A DNA stretch of 64,000 nt, from contig CAYJKB010000002.1 of NCBI GenBank assembly GCA_964370625.1, positions 1-64,000 of the forward strand. The letters run 5' to 3'. The notes under the pieces were generated by a model. It ran no database searches, was not told the DNA's origin, and saw only the letters and a program-made list of their open reading frames with translations. Source of the DNA: CAYJKB01 sp964370625 (GTDB taxonomy: Bacteria; Bacillota; Clostridia; Oscillospirales; Butyricicoccaceae). A program made the position numbers and the translations under genes. How positions within the stretch are numbered: position 1 is the stretch's first letter; each line of letters starts with the position of its first letter. Of this stretch, positions 53,238-63,529 are shown one piece after another.

Positions 53238-55655
53238 TTATTGGGTAATATCTGTAGTATTAATTGATTTTTCATTAGTTTCAACAGGATTAATCGGAGT
53301 TGAAACTTTTAAAGCTATCTTTTTTTCTTCTGTTAGTAGTGCAGTTTTAAGCACTTTTTCCATATCTTCTGCAATTATAAAATCAAGATTTTCAAATACA
53401 GTTTTATCTATTTCTTGTAAATCTGCTTTGTTTTCATAAGGCACAATTACAGTTTTAATACCTGCTCTATAAGCTGCCATAGTTTTCTCACGCAAGCCAC
53501 CAATAGGAAGCACACGCCCACGCAAGGTAACTTCACCCGTCATAGCTACATCATGACGAACTTTTCTATTTGTAAGTGCCGAAATTATAGCAGTTGTCAT
53601 AGTAATACCAGCAGAAGGTCCATCTTTTGGAATTGCAGCTTCTGGGAAATGGATATGTATATCTTTGTCTTTATAAAACATACCATCAATTCCTAAATCA
53701 GATGCACGACTTCTAGTATATGTTACAGCAGCTTTTGCACTTTCTTGCATTACTCTGCCAAGATTACCTGTGATTTCGATTTTGCCAGTACCATCAACAA
53801 CGTTCACTTCAACTTGAAGTATTTCGCCACCAACAGATGTCCAAGCAAGTCCGTTAACTATACCGATTTCATCAATATTTGTTATATGATCACCTTTATA
53901 TCTATTAGGGCCTAAAAATTCTTTTATTTGTTTTTGGTTTAATGTGATTTTTTTCTTTGTTCCATCTGCAACTATTTTAGCAACTTTTCTACAAAGTTTA
54001 GCTAAAATTTGTTCCAATTTACGAACACCAGATTCACGTGTGTATCTTGAAATCACATAACGCAACTCATCATCAGCAATTACAAAATTTGCTTTACGAA
54101 GTCCATGCTTTTCAAGTTGTTTAGGAAGCAAGTGACGTTTTGCAATTTGTAATTTTTCTTCATCTGTATAACCTGATACTTCAATTATTTCCATTCTATC
54201 AAGAAGTGGTCTAGGCACTGTTGATAAATCATTTGCTGTTGTGATAAATAGAACTTCTGATAAATCAAATGGAAGTTCTATATAATGGTCACGAAAGGCG
54301 TAGTTTTGTTCAATGTCAAGAACTTCAAGCATAGCAGAAGATGGATCCCCTTTAAAATCATTGCCCATTTTGTCAATTTCATCAAGTAAAAGTACAGGGT
54401 TTTTACTTCCAGCATTTTTCATGCCGTTCATAATTCTTCCAGGCATTGCACCAACATAAGTTTTTCTATGTCCACGAATTTCAGCCTCATCACGCACACC
54501 ACCAAGTGATAATCTTGCATATTTTCTACCCATCGCACGTGCGATAGATTTTGCAATCGAAGTTTTACCAACCCCCGGAGGGCCTACAAGACAAATAACT
54601 TGTCCACGCATTTCTGGCTTTAGTTTTCTAACAGCAAGTAGCTCAATAATTCTCTCTTTAACTTTTTCAAGTCCATAATGGTCATCATTCAGCACTTTTT
54701 CAGCACTTTCAAGCACTTTTTTGTCTGAAGTTTTTTTATTCCAAGGCAATGCTATACAGGCGTCAAGATATGTTCTAATTACTGAACTTTCAGCAGATGT
54801 AGAATTCATTTTAGATAATCTATTCACTTCATTGTATAGTTTTTCTGCAATATCATCTACAAGGTGTAAATTATAGATTTTTTCACGATATTCATTAATT
54901 TCATCATTTAAATCTTCATTTTCACCAAGTTCTGATTGAATTACTTTTAATTGCTCACGCAACAAATAATCCTTTTGATTTTTATCTATAACTGTGCGAA
55001 GTTTTCCTTGAATTTCTGTCTCAAGTTTTAAAACTTCTGTTTCATTGTGTAAAATGCGAATAACTTTTTGAATACGACGAGGAATTGAAATTTCCTCAAG
55101 CACTTCTTGCTTTATTAAATATTGTGTAGATAAGTTTTGCATGATAAAGTCACTTAAATATTCCATATCATCAGATGACATAACTCCTAAAACAACATCA
55201 TTTGATATTCTAGGTGCATATTCACAGTATTCTTCAAAACTATCTTTCAATGTGCGAATAAGAGCTTCTTTGCGATTTTCATTAATTTTGATTGGCGGGA
55301 TTTGTGCATTGGCGACATCACCAAACAGACAATCCTCCTCTGTTTCAAGCGAATGTAAATGCGCACGATATTTCCCCTCAACAAGAACACGAATATTATC
55401 ACCTGGAAGCTTTAAAATTTGCTTAATGTAACAAATTGTTCCAAGTGTAAATAAATCTTCATATTGTGGTACATCAATTCTAATATCTTGTTGTGTTGTT
55501 AGAAAAATCATTTGATCATTTTTCATAGCAATTTCTAACGCTTTAACTGAAATAAGTCTTCCAACGTCGAAATGAACAAGCATGTTCGGAAACGCTACAA
55601 GACCTCTTAGAGCAAGCACAGGCAAACGCTTTATTTCATGAAGGTTTTCATTCAT
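53238..55655 (-). CDS. lon: ATP-dependent protease Lon
   Basis: The 805-aa LonA protease degrades misfolded and regulatory proteins. It has the N-terminal substrate-recognition domain, a coiled coil (about 180-290), AAA+ with GPPGVGKTSIAKSIA and LLLDEIDKMG, and the Ser-Lys protease domain with IPKDGPSAGITM. ATG at 55655 has AGGAGG 9 nt upstream. It has its own promoter. Confidence 0.97.
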   Translation of the reverse strand: MNENLHEIKRLPVLALRGLVAFPNMLVHFDVGRLISVKALEIAMKNDQMIFLTTQQDIRIDVPQYEDLFTLGTICYIKQILKLPGDNIRVLVEGKYRAHLHSLETEEDCLFGDVANAQIPPIKINENRKEALIRTLKDSFEEYCEYAPRISNDVVLGVMSSDDMEYLSDFIMQNLSTQYLIKQEVLEEISIPRRIQKVIRILHNETEVLKLETEIQGKLRTVIDKNQKDYLLREQLKVIQSELGENEDLNDEINEYREKIYNLHLVDDIAEKLYNEVNRLSKMNSTSAESSVIRTYLDACIALPWNKKTSDKKVLESAEKVLNDDHYGLEKVKERIIELLAVRKLKPEMRGQVICLVGPPGVGKTSIAKSIARAMGRKYARLSLGGVRDEAEIRGHRKTYVGAMPGRIMNGMKNAGSKNPVLLLDEIDKMGNDFKGDPSSAMLEVLDIEQNYAFRDHYIELPFDLSEVLFITTANDLSTVPRPLLDRMEIIEVSGYTDEEKLQIAKRHLLPKQLEKHGLRKANFVIADDELRYVISRYTRESGVRKLEQILAKLCRKVAKIVADGTKKKITLNQKQIKEFLGPNRYKGDHITNIDEIGIVNGLAWTSVGGEILQVEVNVVDGTGKIEITGNLGRVMQESAKAAVTYTRSRASDLGIDGMFYKDKDIHIHFPEAAIPKDGPSAGITMTTAIISALTNRKVRHDVAMTGEVTLRGRVLPIGGLREKTMAAYRAGIKTVIVPYENKADLQEIDKTVFENLDFIIAEDMEKVLKTALLTEEKKIALKVSTPINPVETNEKSINTTDITQ

Positions 55656-55723
55656 TTTAGACAACCTCCTTTTCTATGGAAATTTATTATATGCAAAACT
55701 GATTAAATTTTGCTATAATATTT

Positions 55724-55752
55724 ATTATACAATGTTTTCTGCTATTTTGCAA
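55724..55752 (-). promoter_or_regulatory. Promoter of lon-ysxC
   Basis: TTGCAA, 17-nt spacer, TATAAT on the minus strand. No CIRCE or CtsR box is visible. Confidence 0.65.
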
Positions 55753-55894
55753 GACAACTTTTATACATATTTACGTTACAATTGTCTGTAAAATTCTTTC
55801 ATTTTAATACTTTTTTTGTTATAAAATCATATATTATTAGCTTAGTTTTTGAATTTGAACCAAATTAGTATATTTTAAATTTAAAATAAAGTTA

Positions 55895-55930
55895 AGGCTG
55901 TGATAAAAAATTTACATTTCATCACAGCCT
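55895..55930 (-). terminator. clpX terminator
   Basis: AGGCTGTGAT / ATCACAGCCT, a 10-bp stem 32 nt past the clpX stop. Confidence 0.8.
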
Positions 55931-55961
55931 CTTTACAGTATCTCACTGTTAAATTATAAAA

Positions 55962-57218
55962 TTATGCACTTTCAATTTCATCTGATAGACGAATAATTCG
56001 TGGCTTATCAGTTTTTTCTACTGCATCCTTCGTAATTATAACTTTTTTAATATCAGAATCAGATGGAACAGCAAACATTACATCTGTCATAATACCTTCA
56101 AGAATACCACGAAGTCCCCTAGCACCTGTCATACGCTCGAATGCTTTTTCAGCAACAGCAGTTAGTGCTTCAGGTTCAAATTCAAGTTCAACATTGTCAT
56201 ACTCGAATAGTTTTTTGTATTGTTTAACAATAGCGTTTTTAGGCTGAGTTAAGATAGATACAAGCGCATCTTTTCCTAAATTATCAAGTGTCACGATAGA
56301 TGGCAGACGACCTACAAGTTCAGGTATAATACCAAATTTCAAAACATCATGTGGTTCTAATTTATCTAAAAGTTTTGCTTCCATTTTATCTTTTTTGCCT
56401 TTAATTTCAGCACCAAAGCCTAAACCTTGTTTGCCTGTGCGGTTTTCAACGATTTTTTCAATGCCGTCAAATGCACCGCCACAAATAAATAAAATATTAG
56501 TAGTATCTATGCTAATAAATTCTTGATGTGGGTGTTTACGTCCACCTTGTGGAGGAACATTAGCAGTTGTACCTTCAAGCATTTTAAGTAATGCTTGTTG
56601 CACGCCTTCACCGCTTACATCACGAGTAATTGATGTATTTTCACTTTTTCTCGCAATTTTATCAATTTCATCAACATAAATTATACCTTTTTCAGCACGA
56701 TCAATATCGAAATCGGCTGCTTGAATTAATCGCAATAATATGTTTTCAACATCTTCCCCTACATAACCTGCTTCCGTAAGCGTTGTTGCATCTGCAATTG
56801 CAAAAGGAACATTTAATGTTTTTGCAAGAGTTTGTGCTATAAGCGTTTTACCAGAGCCTGTAGGCCCTACCATTAGAATATTACTTTTTTGGAGTTCAAC
56901 ATCAGATGAATCCATAGAAATTCTCTTATAATGGTTATAAACTGCTACGCTAAGTGCAATTTTAGCTCTGTCTTGCCCTATTACATAAGCATCTAATGCT
57001 TCTTTAAGTTGTAGTGGAGTTGGTAATTTTCCTTCAAAAAGTGTACGTTTTGGCGAATTATCATCATCTATCATAAAATCAGGGTCATCATAAATAATAC
57101 TTTCACAAACTCTAACACATTCATCACAGATAAAAACACCAGGACCTGCGATTATTTTTTTAACATCGTCTTGTTTTTTTCCACAAAACGAGCACTTTAT
57201 ATTTTTTTTATCATCCAT
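55962..57218 (-). CDS. clpX: ATP-dependent Clp protease ATPase subunit ClpX
   Basis: Hexameric unfoldase for ClpP. The 418-aa protein has the zinc-binding domain (CSFCGKK ... CDECVRVCE), AAA+ Walker [29 protein letters not shown], and the pore/ClpP-binding loops. GAGGTG lies about 11 nt before the ATG. It lies 58 nt downstream of clpP. Confidence 0.98.
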   Translation of the reverse strand: MDDKKNIKCSFCGKKQDDVKKIIAGPGVFICDECVRVCESIIYDDPDFMIDDDNSPKRTLFEGKLPTPLQLKEALDAYVIGQDRAKIALSVAVYNHYKRISMDSSDVELQKSNILMVGPTGSGKTLIAQTLAKTLNVPFAIADATTLTEAGYVGEDVENILLRLIQAADFDIDRAEKGIIYVDEIDKIARKSENTSITRDVSGEGVQQALLKMLEGTTANVPPQGGRKHPHQEFISIDTTNILFICGGAFDGIEKIVENRTGKQGLGFGAEIKGKKDKMEAKLLDKLEPHDVLKFGIIPELVGRLPSIVTLDNLGKDALVSILTQPKNAIVKQYKKLFEYDNVELEFEPEALTAVAEKAFERMTGARGLRGILEGIMTDVMFAVPSDSDIKKVIITKDAVEKTDKPRIIRLSDEIESA

Positions 57219-57276
57219 ACCTGACTTTTCACCTCGATTGTAATTTCTGATTAACTTTCAGAAATTAATTAAATAA

Positions 57277-57858
57277 TTAAGCGTGTTCAATAACTTTGTC
57301 AATAAGACCATATTCCATCGCTTGTTCTGCACTCATAAAATTATCACGTTCTGTATCACGTTCGATAACTTCAAGAGCTTGGCCTGTACGTTCACTTAAA
57401 ATTGTATTCAGTTTATGACGAATTTTAAGTATCCAATCTGCATGGATTTTAATATCAGAAGCTTGACCTCTAGCACCACCTAGTGGTTGATGAATCATAA
57501 CTTCACTGTTTGGAAGAGAATATCTCTTTCCTTTTGCACCTGCACAAAGCAAAAATGCTCCCATACTTGCTGCTAAACCTACACAAATTGTAGATACATC
57601 AGGTTTGATGTAATTCATGGTATCAAAAATTGCCATACCAGCTGTTACAGATCCACCTGGGCTGTTAATATAAAAATGAATATCTTTATCTGGGTCTTGA
57701 GCTTCAAGATATAAAAGCTGAGCTACAACAAGACTTGCTGTAACATCATTTACTTCTTCTGATAAAAAGATAATTCTGTCATTTAAAAGTCTAGAATAAA
57801 TGTCATAGGAGCGTTCTCCTCTATTCGTTTGTTCTACGACCATAGGCACAAGACTCAT
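57277..57858 (-). CDS. clpP: ATP-dependent Clp protease proteolytic subunit
   Basis: Serine protease forming the tetradecameric chamber used by ClpX and ClpC. The 193-aa protein has the catalytic serine in [11 protein letters not shown], histidine in MIHQPLGG and aspartate in the [10 protein letters not shown] region. GGAG precedes the ATG. Confidence 0.98.
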   Translation of the reverse strand: MSLVPMVVEQTNRGERSYDIYSRLLNDRIIFLSEEVNDVTASLVVAQLLYLEAQDPDKDIHFYINSPGGSVTAGMAIFDTMNYIKPDVSTICVGLAASMGAFLLCAGAKGKRYSLPNSEVMIHQPLGGARGQASDIKIHADWILKIRHKLNTILSERTGQALEVIERDTERDNFMSAEQAMEYGLIDKVIEHA

Positions 57859-57895
57859 AATTGTATTCTCCTAACGTTGTTTAAATTAAATTTTG

Positions 57896-57919
57896 GGCAC
57901 TGCACAAAAAGGCAGTGCC
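57896..57919 (-). repeat. Hairpin in the tig-clpP spacer
   Basis: GGCACTGC / GCAGTGCC, 8 bp, without a T-run on the minus strand. It may be a processing or partial-termination site. Confidence 0.5.
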
Positions 57920-57993
57920 ACTTAAATTTTAGACTATACATGCTAAATGTATACATGTACTTTTAATATTATGCTTAAATTTTAAAATTTAGC

Positions 57994-59328
57994 CTATGCT
58001 TCTTCTGAAGTTTCTTCTTCGCCTTCAGCTTTTTTCTTAGCTGATTTTTTAACTTTAATCATTTTTGCAGCATCACGAACAGCTTCTAAAGCTTTTTGTG
58101 TAGCAATATCGCCTTTTAAAGCTTCTGCTGATACAGCAGATTTAACTTGAGCTAGCTCTAATTTGTATTGTTCTGCAAGTTCTGCGTATTCTTGTTCAAT
58201 CATTTCATCAGTAACTTGAATATTTTCCATTTCAGCAACTTTTTCAAGTGCTAGACGGATTTTAACTTGACGTTCTGCTTGTGGTGCAAATAATTTTCTA
58301 AATCCACCTTCATCAGTTCCGTTCATTTGTAGGTAATTTTCAAAAGGCATACCTTGCATAGCCATACGACGGCCAAAATCTTCAACAACTTTATCTAGTT
58401 GCTCTTCATACATAGCTTGAGGAATTTCAGCTTCTAAATTTCCGATTAATACATCAAGAAGTTTTTCGCTGAAAGCTTGCTCTGCAGCTTCTTTACGGCT
58501 TTCAGTCATTTTTTCTTTAAGGTCAGCTTTTAAAGCGTCCATTGTATCAAATTCTGAAACATCTTTTGCAAATTCATCATCTAATGTAGGTTTAATTGTT
58601 TCACGAACTTCTTTAACTGTGCACTTGAAAGTAGCTTCTTTGCCAGCTAAATCAGCTGAATGATATGCTTCTGGGAATGTTACAACAACATCTTTGCTTT
58701 CGCCAGCTTTAAGACCAATTAATTGCTCTTCAAAACCTGGGATAAATTGACCTGAACCTAAAACAAGGTTAAAGTCTTCACCTTTACCACCTTCAAAAGC
58801 TACTCCATCAACAAAACCTTCGAAATCAATTACAGCAACGTCAGTTTTTTTAGCTTTACGATCAACAGCTTGAGTGCTTGATGCTCTTTCAGCTAGTTTA
58901 TCGATTTCTTTTTTTACATCTTCAGCTAATACTTTAACTTCTTCATATTCAGCTTCTAAACCTTTATAAGAAGTTACAGTAACTTCTGGTTTTACAGGTA
59001 CTAAAGCGTAGAAAGTGAAACCATCTTTTGATAGCTCTTCGATATCGATTTCCGCTCTACCTACAGCGTCAACACCTGATTCAGCTAAAGCTTTTTCGTA
59101 TGCAGATGGGTATAGGCTGTTTACAGCATCTTCAAAGAAAACGCCTTCGCCATACATTTTTTCAATCATTTTACGTGGTGCTTTTCCTTTACGGAAGCCA
59201 GGCACGTTAATGTTTTTTACATTTTTACGGTATACGCTTTCAACTGCTTTTTGAAACTCTTCTGCACCTACTTTTATTGTAAGTTTTACTATGCTTTTCT
59301 CTTGTTTTTCATTGCTAATTAATTCCAT
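57994..59328 (-). CDS. tig: Trigger factor
   Basis: Ribosome-bound chaperone and prolyl isomerase. The 444-aa protein has the ribosome-binding signature VPGFRKGKAPRKMIEKMYG, an FKBP-type PPIase domain (about 155-240) and the helical C-terminal domain, ending in a Lys/Glu-rich tail. GGAGG precedes the ATG. Confidence 0.97.
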   Translation of the reverse strand: MELISNEKQEKSIVKLTIKVGAEEFQKAVESVYRKNVKNINVPGFRKGKAPRKMIEKMYGEGVFFEDAVNSLYPSAYEKALAESGVDAVGRAEIDIEELSKDGFTFYALVPVKPEVTVTSYKGLEAEYEEVKVLAEDVKKEIDKLAERASSTQAVDRKAKKTDVAVIDFEGFVDGVAFEGGKGEDFNLVLGSGQFIPGFEEQLIGLKAGESKDVVVTFPEAYHSADLAGKEATFKCTVKEVRETIKPTLDDEFAKDVSEFDTMDALKADLKEKMTESRKEAAEQAFSEKLLDVLIGNLEAEIPQAMYEEQLDKVVEDFGRRMAMQGMPFENYLQMNGTDEGGFRKLFAPQAERQVKIRLALEKVAEMENIQVTDEMIEQEYAELAEQYKLELAQVKSAVSAEALKGDIATQKALEAVRDAAKMIKVKKSAKKKAEGEEETSEEA

Positions 59329-59396
59329 TATTTTTGTCCTCCTAATAATCGTACATATAATTGTATCAGATATTTTATAATATTTCCATACTTTTT

Positions 59397-60098
59397 TTAA
59401 TTTTTTAATAAAATTGGTTTAAAATCTACATAATCTCCTGATGCTAACATAAATTCTATGCCGAACATATTTCCAGTTTTTGCAAAAAACAGGCTGTCAC
59501 TGTGTAAATGACCATAAATGCAACGGCTTACATTATATTTATTTAGCAAGTTTATAATTTCTAAACATTCAAAATGTTTAAATACTGGGGGATAATGTAA
59601 AAAACAGTAAATTTCTGATGTTTCGAATTTTTTTGCTTCCAAAAGCGACATTTCAAGGCGAATTAATTCTCTTTTGAATATTTTTTCATCTTGTCCTTTT
59701 TTGAAATCTTCTTCATAAAACCAACCACGAGTTCCACAAATTGCGACATCTTGATATTTACAAGCATTATTTTGCAAAAAAGAGATAGTGTTGAAATTAT
59801 TTTCTTCAATGTAATTTTTCATTTTCGTTGCAGTGTTCCACCACAAATCATGATTTCCTTTAAGAAGTATTTTTTTGCCTGGGAGTTCATTCAAAAATTT
59901 AAAATCATCATAAAGTTCTTTAAAATTCATCGCCCAAGATATATCACCAGGTATAACCACGACATCATCAGGCTTAATCATTTCATGAAAATTTTGAAAA
60001 ATCTTTTCATGATAATTTTTCCAAGCACCACCAAAAATATCCATTGGTTTATTCGTGCTTTTTGATAAATGCAAGTCAGCTATTGTGTATAGCGCCAT
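59397..60098 (-). CDS. Calcineurin-like metallophosphoesterase
   Basis: A 233-aa cytosolic phosphoesterase. Metal motifs ADLHLS, PGDISWAMNF, KGNHDLWW, FLHYPP and YGHLHSDS occur in the family order. Substrate unknown. It lies 9 nt after thrC and is probably cotranscribed. Confidence 0.9.
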   Translation of the reverse strand: MALYTIADLHLSKSTNKPMDIFGGAWKNYHEKIFQNFHEMIKPDDVVVIPGDISWAMNFKELYDDFKFLNELPGKKILLKGNHDLWWNTATKMKNYIEENNFNTISFLQNNACKYQDVAICGTRGWFYEEDFKKGQDEKIFKRELIRLEMSLLEAKKFETSEIYCFLHYPPVFKHFECLEIINLLNKYNVSRCIYGHLHSDSLFFAKTGNMFGIEFMLASGDYVDFKPILLKN

Positions 60099-60107
60099 TT
60101 ATTTCTC

Positions 60108-61592
60108 CTAAATTAATCTATCAACTGATTCTAGAATTTCATTCTTATCGATTACAGTTTCAAAACGAATTTGTGCATCTTTAAGTTCTAGTAATGTTTT
60201 AGGGATTTTTGTTCCAGTAGCTTCAGATAGTATATCTAAAAGCTCTGTTCCATCAGTTTCGCATGGTTTCCCCAGTGCATCAAGAACGCTCGAGCAGAAT
60301 TTATATGGACTTGCTGTTGATGCTATAACTGTTGGAGTTGTATCTCCTGTATTTTTTCTGTAATCTTCATAAACTTTAATAGCTACAGCCGTATGAGTAT
60401 CTGCTAAATAATTTTCACTTTCAAACACACGTTTTAATGTGCTTGCAGTATCTTTATCATCACAGAAACCACCAACAAATTCATTTTTGATTTTGCTAAA
60501 TGTAGCATCATCAAGTTTATATGAACCGTCTTTAGATAACTTTTCCATAAGTTCTTTAAGGTAAGTATCGTTCATTCCTGAAGCAAAATAAATCAATCTT
60601 TCAAGGTTGCTTGAAATTAAGATATCCATTGATGGAGATTGAGTTATATAAAACGGACGGTTTTTATTATATTCACCTGTTGCTAAGAAATCAGTTAATA
60701 CATTATTTGCATTAGATGCACAAACAAATTTATCAATAGCAAGTCCCATTTGTTTTGCAATATATGCAGCTAAAATATTACCAAAGTTTCCAGTTGGCAC
60801 ACAAACATTGATTTTATCCCCAACTTTAATATCACCATTGTTAACCATATCACAATATGCTGAGATGTAATAAGCAATTTGTGGAGCTAATCTTCCCCAG
60901 TTAATTGAGTTTGCAGAAGATAAAACCAAGCCGTTTTTATCAAGTTTTTCAATAGTATCTTTATCTGTGAAAATCTTTTTAACCGCTGTTTGAGCATCAT
61001 CGAAATTACCATTAATTGCACAAACTTCAACATTTTCGCCTTTTTGTGTAACCATTTGAAGTTTTTGAATACGGCTAACACCAGTTTCTGGATAATACAC
61101 CATTACTTTTGTGCCTTCAACATCAGCAAAGCCATCAAGTGCAGCTTTTCCCGTATCCCCAGATGTTGCAACTAAAATACAAGCTGTTCTATCTTCACCT
61201 GTTTTTTTAAGCGAAGCTGTTAGCAGATAAGGTAACATTTGAAGTGCCATGTCTTTAAACGCACATGTAGGTCCATGCCATAGCTCTAAAATATATTTTC
61301 CATCAGCTAGTTTTACAAGTGGCGCTGTATTACTACTTCCGAATTTTTCATCAGAATAAGCTTTTTCTGTAAAAGTTTTTAGTTCTTCTGGTGAAAAATC
61401 TTCAAGAAATTTAGCTAAAATATAAGCTGCTCTTTCTCTGTAATTTTTTGTACAAAGTGTTTGGATTTCAGCATCAGTAATTTTCGCAAAGCTTTCTGGG
61501 CAAAATAATCCACCATCAGGTGCAATCCCTGTTGCAATAGCTGACGCTGCTGAAACTTTAAGTTCTTTGTTTCGTGTACTTACGTACTGCAT
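60108..61592 (-). CDS. thrC: Threonine synthase
   Basis: PLP enzyme converting O-phosphohomoserine to threonine. The 494-aa protein is the long form (YVSTRNKELKVSAASAIATG start, HGPTCAFKDMALQMLPYLL with the PLP lysine, ATSGDTGKAALDGF). AGGAGG lies 8 nt before the ATG at 61592. It is 17 nt downstream of the M19 dipeptidase gene. Confidence 0.97.
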   Translation of the reverse strand: MQYVSTRNKELKVSAASAIATGIAPDGGLFCPESFAKITDAEIQTLCTKNYRERAAYILAKFLEDFSPEELKTFTEKAYSDEKFGSSNTAPLVKLADGKYILELWHGPTCAFKDMALQMLPYLLTASLKKTGEDRTACILVATSGDTGKAALDGFADVEGTKVMVYYPETGVSRIQKLQMVTQKGENVEVCAINGNFDDAQTAVKKIFTDKDTIEKLDKNGLVLSSANSINWGRLAPQIAYYISAYCDMVNNGDIKVGDKINVCVPTGNFGNILAAYIAKQMGLAIDKFVCASNANNVLTDFLATGEYNKNRPFYITQSPSMDILISSNLERLIYFASGMNDTYLKELMEKLSKDGSYKLDDATFSKIKNEFVGGFCDDKDTASTLKRVFESENYLADTHTAVAIKVYEDYRKNTGDTTPTVIASTASPYKFCSSVLDALGKPCETDGTELLDILSEATGTKIPKTLLELKDAQIRFETVIDKNEILESVDRLI

Positions 61593-61609
61593 GGTTGTTC
61601 CTCCTAATT

Positions 61610-62536
61610 TTATATCATTTTTATTATAAATTCTTCTGCATTGTTCCAAAAAATATCATCTGTAACTTTTTTGCCGAATTTTTTAACCATTTCGTTATAT
61701 AATTTATCTAAATGAGAAATATTCTCTATTCCAATAGGCAGTTTATCTACTCCGTCAAAATCACAACCTAGAGCAATTGTTTTTCCACCACCTAGTGACA
61801 AAAAATTCTCTATATGTAGTAGTATATCACAAATTTCTGCTGTTTTTTTGTCGGATAAAAATGGCGGATATATATTAATTCCAACCAAACCACATTTTTC
61901 TATTATAGCCGAAAATTGCTTATCCGTCAAATTTCTGTGATGTGGGCAGATTTTTTTGCTTGAAGAATGACTTGCTATAATTGGTTTTGTCGAAATTTCA
62001 CATAAATCCCAAAAACCTTGCTCTGATAAATGTGATACATCACAAATGATACCAAGTTTATCCATTTCTTTAACAAGTTTTTTCCCTTCATCTTTAAGTC
62101 CTCCAACAGGCTTTGCCGAAGGATATGCATACTTATTTTCAAAATTCCATGTAAGTGTAATTATTTTGACGCCACACCTAGCAGCAAAATGAAGTTCCTC
62201 AAGATTAGATACAAGTTCTGCACCTTCTAGTGCAAGAAAAGCCATTGACTTTCCGTTTTCCACAGCCTGTTCATAATCTTTCATAGATTTAACAAGTGTT
62301 ATTTTATCAGAAAAATTATCAAACTCTTTTAATGCATATGAAAGTGTGTTATGCAACCTTTTGATTGCTCTTTCATCGGTTAGCTCTGTTCCCCCACACC
62401 AAATAGCAAAAACTTGAGCAAATGCTGAAAAATCTTGCGTCTTATTCAAACTTATATGTAAGTCATTATCTAGCAAATTTTGCTTTTTGTCAATGATTTC
62501 CCACATTGTGTCACAATGAAAATCAAAAATTTTCAT
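61610..62536 (-). CDS. M19 membrane dipeptidase, canonical
   Basis: A 308-aa M19 dipeptidase in which the expected ligands are intact: H7 and D9 (DFHCDT), the glutamate of LALEGAE, the histidines of DVSHLSEQG and IASHSSS, plus the arginine of HHRNL and the acidic CDFDG. It probably cleaves dipeptides. There is no signal peptide. ATG at 62536 has GAGGCGGTG upstream and overlaps yraN by 14 nt. It is a useful internal comparison for the two unusual M19 proteins at 12.8-15.1 kb. Confidence 0.93.
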   Translation of the reverse strand: MKIFDFHCDTMWEIIDKKQNLLDNDLHISLNKTQDFSAFAQVFAIWCGGTELTDERAIKRLHNTLSYALKEFDNFSDKITLVKSMKDYEQAVENGKSMAFLALEGAELVSNLEELHFAARCGVKIITLTWNFENKYAYPSAKPVGGLKDEGKKLVKEMDKLGIICDVSHLSEQGFWDLCEISTKPIIASHSSSKKICPHHRNLTDKQFSAIIEKCGLVGINIYPPFLSDKKTAEICDILLHIENFLSLGGGKTIALGCDFDGVDKLPIGIENISHLDKLYNEMVKKFGKKVTDDIFWNNAEEFIIKMI

Positions 62537-62894
62537 ATTGCACCGCCTCAAAAGCATTAATTATATGATTTATCTTTATTGCATTATCTGTATAGATTTC
62601 TAAAACATCAAATCTGATATTCATATCGATATTATTTTGCATTATGTAATATTCGGCAGTTATTGTCATTTTCTTTTGCTTTTTGTAATCTACAAATTCA
62701 CAAGCACGGGCAAATTTATCATTTTTACGAGTCTTAACTTCAGCAAAAACCAATAAATCCTCTTTTTTGCAAATTATATCAATTTCACCATATCTACTAT
62801 GAAAATTTGTCTGCAAGATTTCAAATCCCTGTCTTATCAGAAAATCACATGCAATTTTTTCGCCCTTATCACCGATTTTTTTCTTATCAATCAT
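62523..62894 (-). CDS. yraN: YraN/UPF0102 endonuclease-like protein
   Basis: A 123-aa restriction-endonuclease-fold protein. GEKIACDFLIRQGFEIL, RYGEIDIIC and LVFAEVKTRK carry the family acidic and lysine residues. Cellular role unknown. Its start overlaps the rnhB stop (TAATG), a common pairing in bacteria. Confidence 0.93.
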   Translation of the reverse strand: MIDKKKIGDKGEKIACDFLIRQGFEILQTNFHSRYGEIDIICKKEDLLVFAEVKTRKNDKFARACEFVDYKKQKKMTITAEYYIMQNNIDMNIRFDVLEIYTDNAIKINHIINAFEAVQYENF

Positions 62895-63529
62895 TATTTT
62901 TTACCTAAAATCTTAGTTAAAAAAGTTTTTCTATGAATTTCACAAGGTCCATGTTGCAAAATCGCTTCATTATGCACCTTTGTGCCATATCCTTTATGTT
63001 TTTCAAATCCATACTTCGGATAAAGTTCAGCTGATTTCACCATTTGTCTATCTCTTGTTACCTTTGCAATAATCGATGCTGCTGCAATGCTCATGCTTTT
63101 AGCATCGCCACCTATGATAGGTTTATTTTGATAATCTTCGAGTTTACGAGATAGATTTCCGTCAATAATCAAGAAATCTGGTTTGATTGAAAGATTTTCC
63201 ACAGCACGTCGCATAGCTATAAATGTCGCATTTAGTATATTGTGTTCATCAATTTCATTGCTATCACATTGACCAATGCCCACAGCTAGTGCTTTTTGCA
63301 TAATTACATCAAACAAAGCTTCCCTTTTCTTTTCAGAAAGCTTTTTCGAATCGTTAACACCATCAATTTCCATTCCATCAGGTAATATAACAGCAGCAGC
63401 AACTACATTTCCTGCAAGCGGTCCACGCCCTGCCTCGTCAATACCACAAATATTTTGATATCCTTGTTCAAGAAGCTCTTTTTCAATTTTAAGCATATCG
63501 ACAAGTTCATTATTCTGCGTCTTTGCCAT
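62894..63529 (-). CDS. rnhB: Ribonuclease HII
   Basis: Removes RNA from RNA-DNA hybrids and misincorporated ribonucleotides. The 211-aa protein has CGIDEAGRGPLAG with the first catalytic acids, and SIAAASIIAKVTRD. ATG at 63529 has GAGGAAG upstream and overlaps the end of rbgA by 20 nt. Confidence 0.97.
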   Translation of the reverse strand: MAKTQNNELVDMLKIEKELLEQGYQNICGIDEAGRGPLAGNVVAAAVILPDGMEIDGVNDSKKLSEKKREALFDVIMQKALAVGIGQCDSNEIDEHNILNATFIAMRRAVENLSIKPDFLIIDGNLSRKLEDYQNKPIIGGDAKSMSIAAASIIAKVTRDRQMVKSAELYPKYGFEKHKGYGTKVHNEAILQHGPCEIHRKTFLTKILGKK